A DNA stretch of 64,000 nt from Echinometra lucunter. Taxonomy: Eukaryota; Echinodermata; Echinoidea; Camarodonta; Echinometridae. Position 1 is the first letter of the stretch. Each line of letters starts with the position of its first letter. Shown here one piece after another: positions 10,328-64,000 of this stretch. Where the stretch lies: assembly GCA_029962745.1 (NCBI GenBank), contig CM057153.1:6377307-6441306 (forward strand). Reading direction: 5' to 3'. The notes under the pieces were generated by a model. It worked only from the letters and a program-made list of their open reading frames with translations, ran no database searches and was not told where the DNA came from. The position numbers were made by a program, and so were the translations under genes.

Positions 10328-12030
10328 GTGGCTACTTGTACATGTATAGCACACTGGTCAAGTTTTGCATAATTTACATGTAAATTGTACCTCTGTTATA
10401 ATTTTAAAATGTATTGCGTTTCCATGCATAGGAACAGTAAGGGATTCTTTTTACTTGAGTATGTTTTGAAATAATTTAGCAATTTTTTTTCTCAAGGTTA
10501 TAGTAGAATGATTTGTAAGAGTATTACATATAGCATGGCAGAGCTGCTATACAGTTGGACAACCAATTTAATAATACCTTAGACTTTCTATGCATGATCT
10601 GACAGAAGGACAATGGTTTTAAGTATATTTCAGGCTTTAAATGTAGTTTACATTTTTTTTTCTGTAAAACAGATTTATGTTTCCTGCCCTAATTACTATA
10701 ATTTCACTGATATGTATCCTTGAGAGTGTTGATGTTTTACTCCATGAAAAGGGCCAAAATTAGTTGAAGTTCAATGTTATTTCTTTGTTTATTATTGTTG
10801 TTGTAGGGATATGGTGGCAGCAGCTCACATCAAGCCTCTAGATAAGAAAGATAAAATTGGTCAAGGCAAACGTCATCAGCCCTGGAATCCTTTCTCATCA
10901 TCCAACTCACCATCATCATCACAAACCACTCAGGAAACAGGAGATCAGGTGCAGACAAGCATTACAAAGGTAAGTGGTTTATTGCCCTCTGGACAACTGT
11001 CCTCTGATGATGATGATGATTATCTGCCCATGAAGCATAGTAATCATACATCAAGTATGATGAATAAGGGGTTCTGAAGCTGCTAATTAACAAAATCTTG
11101 ATAGATGCTGTGAAACCCAGGATGTTAAACACAGGAGGCACCATCTTATAAACACTGGGTCATATTTTGTTCCGTAGAAGCTCTGCATGTTCTTTATATA
11201 CGGGAATAACTATCTTTGGTTCAAAGTTTTCTCAAATGTAAGCTCTCCAAAATTTTTTCTGTACCTTATGAATATATTTTCTTTACATCCCTGGTAAAAA
11301 AAGTATCATGGGGACACATGGTACGAACACAGTAATTTGATAGTATATGTTCAAATTATCGTGATGTACCATCAAATTACCATGGTTGTATTGTGGGTAC
11401 CGTGGTACTTTTTTTTTTTTTTTTACAAGAGATCTCTAATAAAGCTAGAGGATTTAATCCATATTTCTCCTTTGTTACATTATACAGGTAAAGGTCCCAA
11501 AGAATGGGCATGAATTCATTAAGGAATGGAGAAGCCGGAAAAAATCACCAGGCAGCTGCTATTCCTACTTAATGGATCTAGGCGGAGACACACTTGCTAA
11601 AATTTTTCGGTCTGAAATCAGCTTCGGTTTGCTGGGCGACATTATCACAACACTGAACGGTCAAGCAGAAGAGAGGCATTGTGGGAAGGTTGTGGACATT
11701 TTGTTGTGTTTGACTCGAGCTGGTAGGTTTGGACTATCTCTGGATTTTCTGAGTAAATGTGAAAAGGAAACTTTGTCAGAGATGGTGGAGAAGCTAGAAC
11801 AATGGAGACAGACAGTTGATAGCACTGGACAGGATGATGTGAAGGCTGAGGAGAAGAAAGAGGGGGCAGAAACAGAGGATTGTGGAAAGGAGAGGTTAAG
11901 AGGGGATGAAGAAGAAGATAGTGAGCAACAAGGAAGTGGGAGACATGCTCTGGAGAATTGCAAAGAATTGTATGTTTTGGAGGAGGATATCGTGAAGTTA
12001 AAAGAACTTTACAAGCTTTCAGAAAAATGA
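8961..12030 (+). CDS. CCDC103: CCDC103 / DNAAF19, dynein arm assembly factor (complete CDS)
   Basis: A cytoplasmic and axonemal factor needed to assemble or anchor outer and inner dynein arms in motile cilia. Three coding exons (8961-9109, 10807-10969, 11488-12030) join in phase to give 284 residues; human CCDC103 has about 242. The N-terminal coiled coil carries the family signature IDFNKLEKELYAAVEADASY, then RAMEQRVETYDQFR, then HIKPLDKKDKIG and the PWNPF block. The C-terminal half (VKVPKNGHEFIKEWR, LMDLGGDTLAKIF, ISFGLLGDII, AGRFGLSLDFLS) matches the RPAP3_C/Monad-binding-like helical domain. An acidic insertion, then ELYVLEEDIVKLKELYKLSE, ends the protein. The Met at 8961 is chosen because it lies directly after an acceptor (TTTGCAG, ending 8957) and aligns with the human start. 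At least one upstream non-coding exon is therefore likely. Confidence 0.93.
9170..9964. repeat. ~800-bp AAT/GAT microsatellite array
   Basis: Nearly uninterrupted AAT and GAT triplets (TAATAATGATAATGATAAT type) fill intron 1 of CCDC103. Open frames here, encoding only Ile/Met or Asn/Asp, are artefacts of the repeat. It abuts a LINE 3' fragment at its right end. Confidence 0.97.
9966..10328 (+). mobile_element. LINE retrotransposon 3' end (degenerate) with AAT tail
   Basis: Translation gives AVKERDK(stop)LKYQDLRVEIERMWNVKAR and then, after a +1 shift near 10052, VTPVIIGHTGMVKKGVETLI and VCDLQKAARLLRKTLGQ with a stop at 10189-10191. This is the typical C-terminus of a family of LINE reverse transcriptases. 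The 3' UTR runs into an (AAT)n tail at 10299-10327. One nonsense codon and one frameshift show that it is dead. Confidence 0.75.
10807..10969 (+). CDS. CCDC103: CCDC103 coding exon 2
   Basis: Acceptor TTGTTGTAG|GGAT and donor CAAAG|GTAAGT. It encodes DMVAAAHIKPLDKKDKIG and a Ser/Gln-rich stretch. The donor leaves phase 0. Confidence 0.9.
11301..11410. mobile_element. Imperfect fold-back element
   Basis: Arms AAGTATCATGGGGACAC... and ...GGTACCGTGGTACTT are about 45 bp with mismatches, including TAATTTGAT/ATCAAATTA. Poly-A lies on the left and poly-T on the right. It is in intron 2 of CCDC103. Confidence 0.45.
11488..12030 (+). CDS. CCDC103: CCDC103 coding exon 3 with stop codon
   Basis: Acceptor TTATACAG|GTAA, stop TGA at 12028-12030. 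It holds the RPAP3_C-like domain and an acidic Glu/Lys region. The 3' UTR end is uncertain; an AATAAA at 13644-13649 is one candidate. Confidence 0.92.
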   Translation, partial: VKVPKNGHEFIKEWRSRKKSPGSCYSYLMDLGGDTLAKIFRSEISFGLLGDIITTLNGQAEERHCGKVVDILLCLTRAGRFGLSLDFLSKCEKETLSEMVEKLEQWRQTVDSTGQDDVKAEEKKEGAETEDCGKERLRGDEEEDSEQQGSGRHALENCKELYVLEEDIVKLKELYKLSEK

Positions 12031-14180
12031 TGTAAGCTCTCCCTTCAAGCTTGACATTCCAAATTTATGAGCAATGAAATGAATATGTTTCTGAACCATT
12101 TGGATAGTTTTACCCGTTTTTTTATTAATCAAAACTGTTTGGACTGTGGAGCATAAAGTATTCTTGGACTAAGGACCAACCTTCTTGCTGCAAGAAATCT
12201 TTACCCTTGATTTTCCCTCAATGCTAATGGAGTAAAATATGATTGTGCACCAACAGAGGGGTAATTATGGAAGATGAAAGCAAGTTTGCTGTGTAGAAAC
12301 ATGCTCTGACATTATGTGTTATCCTTGTTGGTTGTAATCCAACCCTTTAAAGAGAATTTGTCCTATGTATTCTTTCCCTGAAATCCTGTATGATTGGTGT
12401 AAGTAAGCACCAAGGTTTTGTGTTAATGAAATACGTGACATTCTCAAATGAAATTTTCCTCCTTGAAATCTATCTGCATGTAAATACCCTTTACAATTCC
12501 AAATCTAGGCACTTAAATATTCACTACTTACAAGTGGGCGATGTGCCAGTATCAGTGGAACATGCTACTGCACTTATTGATTTAGAAGTATGCAGTGTAT
12601 ATGTATAGAAATGATAAGTTTTTTATAATTCTGTTTTCAATTTTGTGAAATACAACCTCGGGTCATTAAGATGCATTTTATATTGTTATTACAACCATTT
12701 TCCTTTCAAAGAAAATACTTCCAGTTTATTGAAAAAAAAAATCTTGGATTAAGGGCCTCCTTGGACTGTGATACATGCATGTTTGCATCTCATTATCTGG
12801 CAGTCTGTTTTAAAGTATTAACTTGCTTGCACGCTGTCATCACAGTGGCAAAATGAATCTTAATTTGTGCCTCTGTTTGGCGATTTACTGTATCTAAACT
12901 AAAACTTTCAGTATGCACTAATTTCTAGTTCCAAATGCTTGTCTGAAAAATCATGAAGATATGATGTCTGCTCGCGCAGCAAATTCGCCTACTCAAACCT
13001 AATATTTGTAGGTATACATGTACGTACAATTTGTAGTATAATCTAAATTATGGTAAAACACCATTTCCCCTATATTTCCATTATATTTTAAAAGAACCAA
13101 ATTGTTTTCTCTTGGTGTACATAGAAAGGTGTGTCATTTGATAGACATGTTTTAATCAGATACCATCATTATGCTAGACCAACCTTTCACGGTATTATCA
13201 AAAGACATGACTTTTGAACGGGAGTCAGTGTGAGTTGGTTGTAAGGGGAAGACAGAGCTGACCAATGGAAAAACTGGCATCTATCCAGAAGGCCAAAGCT
13301 CTTTCATTTCATACCTATATGTATCAAAAATTAAGCTCTAGAAATTGAGGGACAAAAATATACCCCCAAAATTGTAAACAGCATAAGGATCTATTGATGC
13401 ACTGACCCAAAATACCTGTAATATCTTTCATGTTTGTTTTTTTCCAGTCTTTTCAAAGGAAAACTCACAAGAAATTTTGTCTTCGTCTTTGTAGATTCCT
13501 TATTTATGCATATGAGACTCAGACAGTCTTATGTAATTAAATGTAATGAATTGGGATGCTTGTTATTTCAGATAGCTTGAGACCTCGACAATAATGAATT
13601 TCTTTGAAATCAAGACCACAGTCTTACTTGGAAATAATATGAGAATAAAAAGTGGAATGTCTGCCCAGACATTTCATGTTCACTGCATTTTGAATAAGTG
13701 TGGTAGTTTTCTTTTTCTAGGAATGAAGAGCCTTATCAATAAGAATTCCCACCCCCCTGGGAAAATTATGTGGATGCCAAAAAAGATTTGATTTCCGGTG
13801 TTACAGAGAGGGAGACGGTCAAGCATAAGAAAGATAGAGATGGATGAAAAAATACAAAGGGGTTATTAAAAGGGAAAAGATACATGTTTATGATGGTGTG
13901 AAGATAACTAGTGAGAAAATTTCTTAAGGGTAAATGAACTTGTACATTGGCTCAGTTTCCCTCTGATCCTGTCCTAATTTGTCTTCAGTCTAAAGTTCTT
14001 TATTTCCCATCCATCTCTCCATATTCCATTCTTACCCTCTCCCCCTCTCAAACCTCACTTTTCAACATCAGAATCAGCCATTATTTATTTGGATTGTATA
14101 ACCTCTCAGCCAACCTCTCTTCCAACTTCTCTCATTATTAATTAAATGTGATCATTATCAAAGATGGATGTACAAATACA
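12031..14180. other. CCDC103 3' UTR and intergenic DNA
   Basis: AT-rich sequence without a convincing coding region. It should include the CCDC103 3' UTR; a polyadenylation-like AATAAA is at 13644-13649. Nothing else is recognised. Confidence 0.5.
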
Positions 14181-14456
14181 TAGACCGATCTGGCTTATTG
14201 TTGAGGGCAGGATCGAGATGATCAGCCCAAACTGTGGTGTCCCCATGGAGTTAGTGCAGTGCATTTTTGCAGTGTCCTGTAGCTGTATTAGCGCGCAAAG
14301 ATAATAAAGCAAGCATGCGCTTTATATCTTTGGTAGCGTGCGCGGTAGAGAAATCCATTCCCAACCACAGAGTTACATACGCACTATGATATGTACTAAC
14401 TTGGGGGGCACCGCCAGTAATAGCACTGCCCACAAATCTCTTCTCGGATCGGTCTA
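14181..14456. mobile_element. MITE with TAGACCGATC termini
   Basis: A perfect 10-bp terminal inverted repeat TAGACCGATC at both ends, with TACA repeated on either side as a possible target duplication (or TA if the first TA is target). It is 276 bp, non-coding, and lies between CCDC103 and RAR. Confidence 0.65.
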
Positions 14457-17400
14457 TACATGGTCGAGTGTATTCAATCTCTCACATTCTTAAGAATTCA
14501 AACAAAAGCCTCCTGCTTCTTTCATCACCCACTACTAAAATTTTTTTTTCTACTATTATGTTTTGTTTAAGGACATAACAAAAAGCAGCAGTTGAACAAA
14601 AGAATTAAATTACAATGTTTTCCTCATTTTTTTTTATTGTTCAAAAATGTAAACTTTTGTTGATTACATCCATGGCTTAATTTCTCATACTCTAAATGAG
14701 TCCCCTTCTTTTACATGTGTACTCATCTTTAATTCTTAATTTTCATCAACAACAAAATAAAGCACTCTTCCTAACCCTACAAGAATTAACAGTCTTAAAT
14801 ATGAACATATTTTCAAAACACAATCTTAAAAATTATCCTTCATAAAAGGATGCCTTCTCCTTACACTCAATTACTATTTATTTAGTGAGTGACAACAGTA
14901 TAGTGAAAAACACTCACTACATATACAAAAAGTGAACATATATAATTTACAAAGAACACAGAAGAATGAAATGGCCATTTTACATACAACAGATTTCAAA
15001 ATATACTTTGAAAATATATATTCAAGTGAAGAAAATGAGATGCAAATGAGGGAAAAGAATGGGGAGAAAATGTTTAAAGTGAATATACATATACATTGTA
15101 AGCTTAGTTTACAATGGTGATGTATGATAAGGTATTAAAATATCTTGTAATTATATCAGTCACTTTAAGAAAGAGGAAAGTTTTAAACTATAAGAATTGG
15201 ATTGCAAATGAGATGCAAGCCTAAATCCATGATGTATGCTGTGTGCATAGGTTTCATAGCATGATGCCAAGTTTTCTGCTCATGTACCATTTCTTTGCTG
15301 TCATTTAAGCCCAAGGGATTCAGTAATAATTCGACAAATGCGAATTAATGCTCACTCTTTAGTCAAACTCAAAGACTATTCATTTTTTTTCTGCTTCATG
15401 CTAGCTGCCCAGAAATTGCAATGATCCAAACTACCAAAACGTGTCTCTCTCTCCTCCAATTCTTAGAACTCTTCCTATTTTCTCTCTGTGACTGTTACAT
15501 TACTTTCTATTTACAACTGAGTTGAAACATAATGCTGATATACACATGAGCTCCCCTTTCTCTATTCTCTTGCAATACCATTTTAACAATCTTTAAAACT
15601 CTGCAAAATAATTACTCTCATGCATTCTGGATTCAGTTTTTGGAAGAAAGTACAAGCATCAAATAGTGTCTCTTCTTCATGCCAGCCCTGAATACTGTAA
15701 TACTAGTCTAACTTTTCAGTTTCCTTTTAAAGCTCTCCTCATGGTACATGATAAATATGAGCATTTGAAATATTAAAATCATATCTTAAAGAAAAAAAGA
15801 AAAAAAAAGATAAGCTTCATTCAATATTACAATACCTAATCTTCTGAGACAAAAACAACCAATCATTGTTTTATTTTTTCTGCCTCATGATTTCAGTAGG
15901 TATATTCGAACTGTACACTCCAGCTGCGTAGAAAAATATTCATTTGTGCTAATTCTCCACTTAACACCAAGACTGAAAAAAAGGGTCAAAAGTTAGGACA
16001 AAAGTGTTAAGAAATATTGACATTAAGCTACTTGCACATTTTCATACCCCTTACAATATTTTGTGAATAATTTTTCTAACACTCATACTAAAATATTTTT
16101 TAAATGAAGAAAAGTCGTGGAGAAGAATGACTGTTTTTCAACTTAAGCATTGCCATACAAGTTGAAGATGAAAAGATCTCTCACATGCACATACCTAAAT
16201 GAAGTTATGCCTTTCTCTTGTTTAGCATGCTGCAATGTGCACATCAGTTGTTCATTCAACTTTTTTTTTTTACACATAGTGTATTATCATGCACTTTATA
16301 AATTTTGCTTTTATTTCCACCATGTATATACCTTACAGAGGTTGTTTATTCTGTTCTGAGCATCACAGGCAAAACGTGCAAAATTGGTAGAATTCCTGGA
16401 AGATTCGATTAATATTATCAAATCTTCCTTTAAAAATAAAAGAAGACCAGTAACAAACCAATTTAATCATCACTATGAGTAGAAAGATAAACACATGAAT
16501 TAAGAAATATATCATTATATACTGTTCTCATTTGTAATTCCCATATTTAAAAGCATCTGGTAAAATTAAAGATTACCCTATTTTATTTTAAGATCCATTC
16601 TGATACCTAACTGAAAATTGTCAGTGGAAAAAAAAAAGGAGAAAAATATGAGAACTTTTAACTTTCCTTGTTTAATAAAAATAAAAAACAAAAACAAAAG
16701 CATATTAAGGGGTAACAAGTTTAGCACTTCTAATCATGAAATAAATGCTATGCAATAAACAACCTCTATGACCAATTATACTTATAAATTTAAATATAAT
16801 TTCATCTTATAAACCGACTGCATACCAAAATGTATGATGCTGAAAATCATGTTTTTTTATACAAATAGACAGGGCAAGTACGCTTTAAAAGCAAACTACA
16901 ACTTTTAATAAAATCTGTTTATTCTTAATAAGGCTTTAAGCCTATGTCTTAGTACTGCAGGCATGATATAATCTTAAAGTTCAATCTTTAACATCATACT
17001 TCCAAAGCAAAATTTAAGTTGTTCAGTCTATTTTCATATCATTTTACATAATTTGTAATTATAAGAATCATGCCTTATTAATTTTTTTCGACAATTTTTG
17101 CACATAGTAATGCAGAAATCAATGAACATTAAGTCATATTTAAAACTAATGGGCTTTGTATGGGTAACATAAGTGGCAAACCATATTCCAAATGTTTTAC
17201 ACATATTAACAAACAATAATATCCCCATAAAAAGAACACAATAATCACACTCACATATGATCGTAAAAATACTCCTCGCATATCTACAACTTGTTATTTC
17301 AGTTCAATATTAAAAAGAAAAACATATTGTTTACTTTGTACAATTCTTAAGTGCCAGCGCCAAGCTAATAATGAAATCAAAGTATAACTGAGAGGAAAAA

Positions 17401-19880
17401 AGTAGAAAATTTATTTTTGTATAAATTTTGATCACTTTCATAAACCACACAAAACATGTTTCCAAAAACAACACATCAGACATGATTTTTATATAAGTTC
17501 TGATTCAGAATAGTGGATGAAACTGTGGAATACAGATGGTTTCATCAAGAATAAAATCTTTGTTTACAAGAACAAAACCATGAATCTTTGATTTTTTTTT
17601 TCCCTCACAAATATGAGTTTACAAACTTTAAAGATGCAGCTTTTAGAATTATGAGCTTCAATATGAACATGGTTCACAAGGCTTTTCTACAGATGTGAAC
17701 CGGCATTAGACTGTCTTGTATCCACCAGAGTTATTTCATTCTACCGACTTATTGATGGTATCAATGACATACTAGTGGTGTTATTGCTGAGTGGGTGGCA
17801 CAAGTCTGTTCACATGCACTCTTTTCTTTTCCATGCAATGTTCAATCATGCACAATAAGTGCATTGTACAGGTTCTGTCTGCACAGCCCTTTTTGGTTCA
17901 TGCAAGTAAATTGAGCAGCAGTTGATCTAACACTGCGATAATAACAATCAACTGACTCGTTACTTTTTTGTAGAAATTTTAACCTAGGCTGACTATGCTA
18001 GCTAGTCATATAATACCTCCATGTTTGGGTCTTACAGTCTAACACATTTCACTGATGCCTTGGTTGGTCATAAAACTGTTTGAACAGGCTGACACCATAT
18101 TCAACAATGTAATGGTCAGTATTCAGAGGCTAGGCTGCACAGTTTATCAATTTTGTCTATGTGAACAGCCATGCAACAATGGAGCAATACAGCTACATGT
18201 CTGACATACTGTGTTCTGGCAGTGTGAACAGAATTCATATAAAAACAAACAATAATCAGAGATGATTTCTGATCCAGGTAAAATGGCAGTGATTCCTAGC
18301 ATACGTTGCTTTTACCCTTTTCTCTCTCAAAGACCACAGGCCTCGGTGTTGCCGATTTGAGGCATGGACTGATTTCTGAGAGTAAGTGGGTGAAAGTGGG
18401 TGGAAAGAATTCTAGGCAGCAATGGAAAAAATTGATTCATCATTCTACTCTCATTTCTCACAATAGCACCAATGATTTCGAAGAATAGTGGAATTTTTAG
18501 TGTGAGCACTGTCATCCTCCTTGTTTGCAACAGACTATAGAAATTCATGAGGTAATTGGTAAAAAAATCTGAGATAAGACCAATCTGTTTTCTTCTTTGT
18601 AGCACAGATATATCAAAATATATTTAGATGATCCTTCAGTCCACATGTTGCTGATTCTACACAATCACATGATTCTCACACTGTAACATTCTTGCGGAGT
18701 AACTAATACCATGCCATTAGCCATTTGCAAGTCACACTAAAAATTCCACTTAGTATTTCACAGAGAATCATGACATAAATACAATGTTATTCATCACAGA
18801 AGCACTCGTAAATGTTCACAGCTAGTTAAGACTACATGTGAATTACGTTTAGAAATGGGGTGGGATGTAGAAAGTCTTTTTACAGAATATTGGATGAATT
18901 TTACACTGTACCAGTGAAGGAAAAACTAAGTTTTGATAATTTTCAGACAATCTATCTTAAGTGGTGATTTTCATTATTTCTCATGTACATCAAATAACTT
19001 ATTTTGCAGAATATCATCTCAAGTGTATGAATCCAACTAATTTTTTTGCTTTTCATAGAAATATACTAGAATCATACCACTATCTAATTCATTAAGGAAG
19101 ATTTCAAATGACTGAAAAAAAATCATTGATTGCAATCAAATATGGTAGACTTGGAAATGGAGAAGATTTGTATATACTCTTAATTTCACTTTTTTTTTTC
19201 TCGTTTTGTTTGATTTGCTTTGTTTTGCATCAGTGAATGAACCGAAAGTAAATCACATGAAATATAAAGAATGACTGTTAAGTGCACTTGATTAGAAACA
19301 AGGGGAAATCCCCCCTGTCATGCCAGTAATGTACAACTCATACAACTTGACTGAACAGGGGGTTCCCCTCTGAATTCATAATGTACATATGATGTGAATT
19401 TCATGCACAAATGATTGATTCCATCTACAACACCAAGATGCATAGATATAAAGAAGGATAGAATTCTCATTTCACCCACTGATCCCCACAGCAGGGTTGA
19501 AATAATAGCTTCTTTTTTTTCTCTGTAATAACACAAGTTCCTGAACAAATACATGTACCTGGCACTAGTTCCACATTCAGAGTATACATGTACAGAATCG
19601 ACTAAATCTAGCCTTCGTCGCTATAAACTCATTCAAACATAAGGATTTGAAATACAACAGAATGGGTCCACTCATAGATAACAATATTTCTTCCTCTGCC
19701 CTGTCTATTAAAGTCCATAATCTTGCAATCATATGACATCATTCACAAAAATATATTTATGACAATATAGTAACGTAAGTGGTTGTTGCAACCATATCTC
19801 TCCGTCATATCACACACAGCTCACTCTCATTCAAATCTTTACTTACACTAAAAAATTAACAGTAGAACAACTATAATAAA

Positions 19881-19913
<33 letters not shown>

Positions 19914-20141
19914 ACACATACACACACTGGCAATCACATACAACCACATACACATCCCACATCTCTCGGTCATTCACTGTGACTCCCCTCTCTTTGCTTA
20001 TCTTCTATCTCATATCATACAAAGCAGTGATAGGGCAAAGGCAGCTCCTGATTGGTCGGTCAAAAAAATACAAAATTAACATGAAATGTGATTGGTCGAT
20101 TTGATCTGTTATTGTATTCTTCTTGGGAGCTGCGTGGTTCG
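14457..20141. other. Intergenic DNA and probable long RAR 3' UTR
   Basis: Strongly AT-rich, with a CT run followed by CA-rich sequence at 19880-19930. Several minus-strand AATAAA (plus TTTATT) occur, so the RAR polyadenylation site cannot be fixed. No gene is seen. Confidence 0.5.
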
Positions 20142-63837
<43,696 letters not shown>

Positions 63838-64000
63838 CTGAAATATCATTAGAAAACAAAGAGAATAAAAAATAAAATGGTTATGATCCATTTGCAGAGA
63901 GACAACCATTTTAGCATAGAGAATAGTTTTCATTAAAAAAATTAAGACATTATTCAAATACACACGAAAATTGAGGGAATAAAAAAGCAACATAAGACAT

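Overview
This is a window of a metazoan nuclear genome. Genes are split by introns with GT/AG junctions, the non-coding DNA is AT-rich, and there are many short non-autonomous DNA transposons, LINE pieces and a tRNA-derived SINE. A single retinoic-acid-receptor gene, a DED caspase and a ciliary dynein-assembly factor together suggest a marine invertebrate deuterostome. An echinoderm such as a sea urchin is my best guess, from gene content and repeat style only.

Three genes are supported by joining exons in phase. (1) Minus strand, 1-5559: a caspase-8/10-like initiator caspase with two death-effector domains, a long Pro/Gln/Tyr-rich linker, and the p20 domain as far as its catalytic His. The rest lies left of the window. 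(2) Plus strand, 8961-12030: CCDC103 (DNAAF19), complete in three coding exons. (3) Minus strand, 20142-63837: a retinoic acid receptor (RAR). Eight coding exons cover most of the A/B region, the DNA-binding domain, the hinge and the whole ligand-binding domain through helix 12. The N-terminus lies right of the window.

Layout: 1-6.5 kb is the caspase gene. 6.1-9 kb is a divergent promoter/intergenic zone with NF-kB- and NRF1-type motifs and several fold-back elements. 9-12 kb is CCDC103, whose first intron holds an ~800-bp AAT/GAT array abutting a LINE 3' end. 12-20.1 kb is the space between the convergent 3' ends of CCDC103 and RAR. 20.1-63.8 kb is RAR, with very large introns of ~12.9 kb (25573-38525) and ~23.2 kb (40042-63255). 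The first of these holds a 500-N gap flanked by two near-identical 1.6-kb sequences, probably one locus assembled twice.

The RAR introns are full of mobile elements. Two MITE families are flanked by TTAA (piggyBac-type), each with two copies in opposite orientation. There are also a hAT-type MITE with an 8-bp target duplication, other inverted-repeat elements, a 5'-truncated LINE with a ~15-bp target duplication, a 112-bp tandem repeat, a cluster of nuclear-receptor half-sites (DR1/DR4) beside the DNA-binding-domain exon, and a palindrome with two perfect CRE motifs. I found no wholly new multi-gene system. The most notable items are the caspase's prion-like linker, the divergent caspase/CCDC103 promoter, the receptor half-site array inside RAR, and transposon-borne NRF1 motifs.
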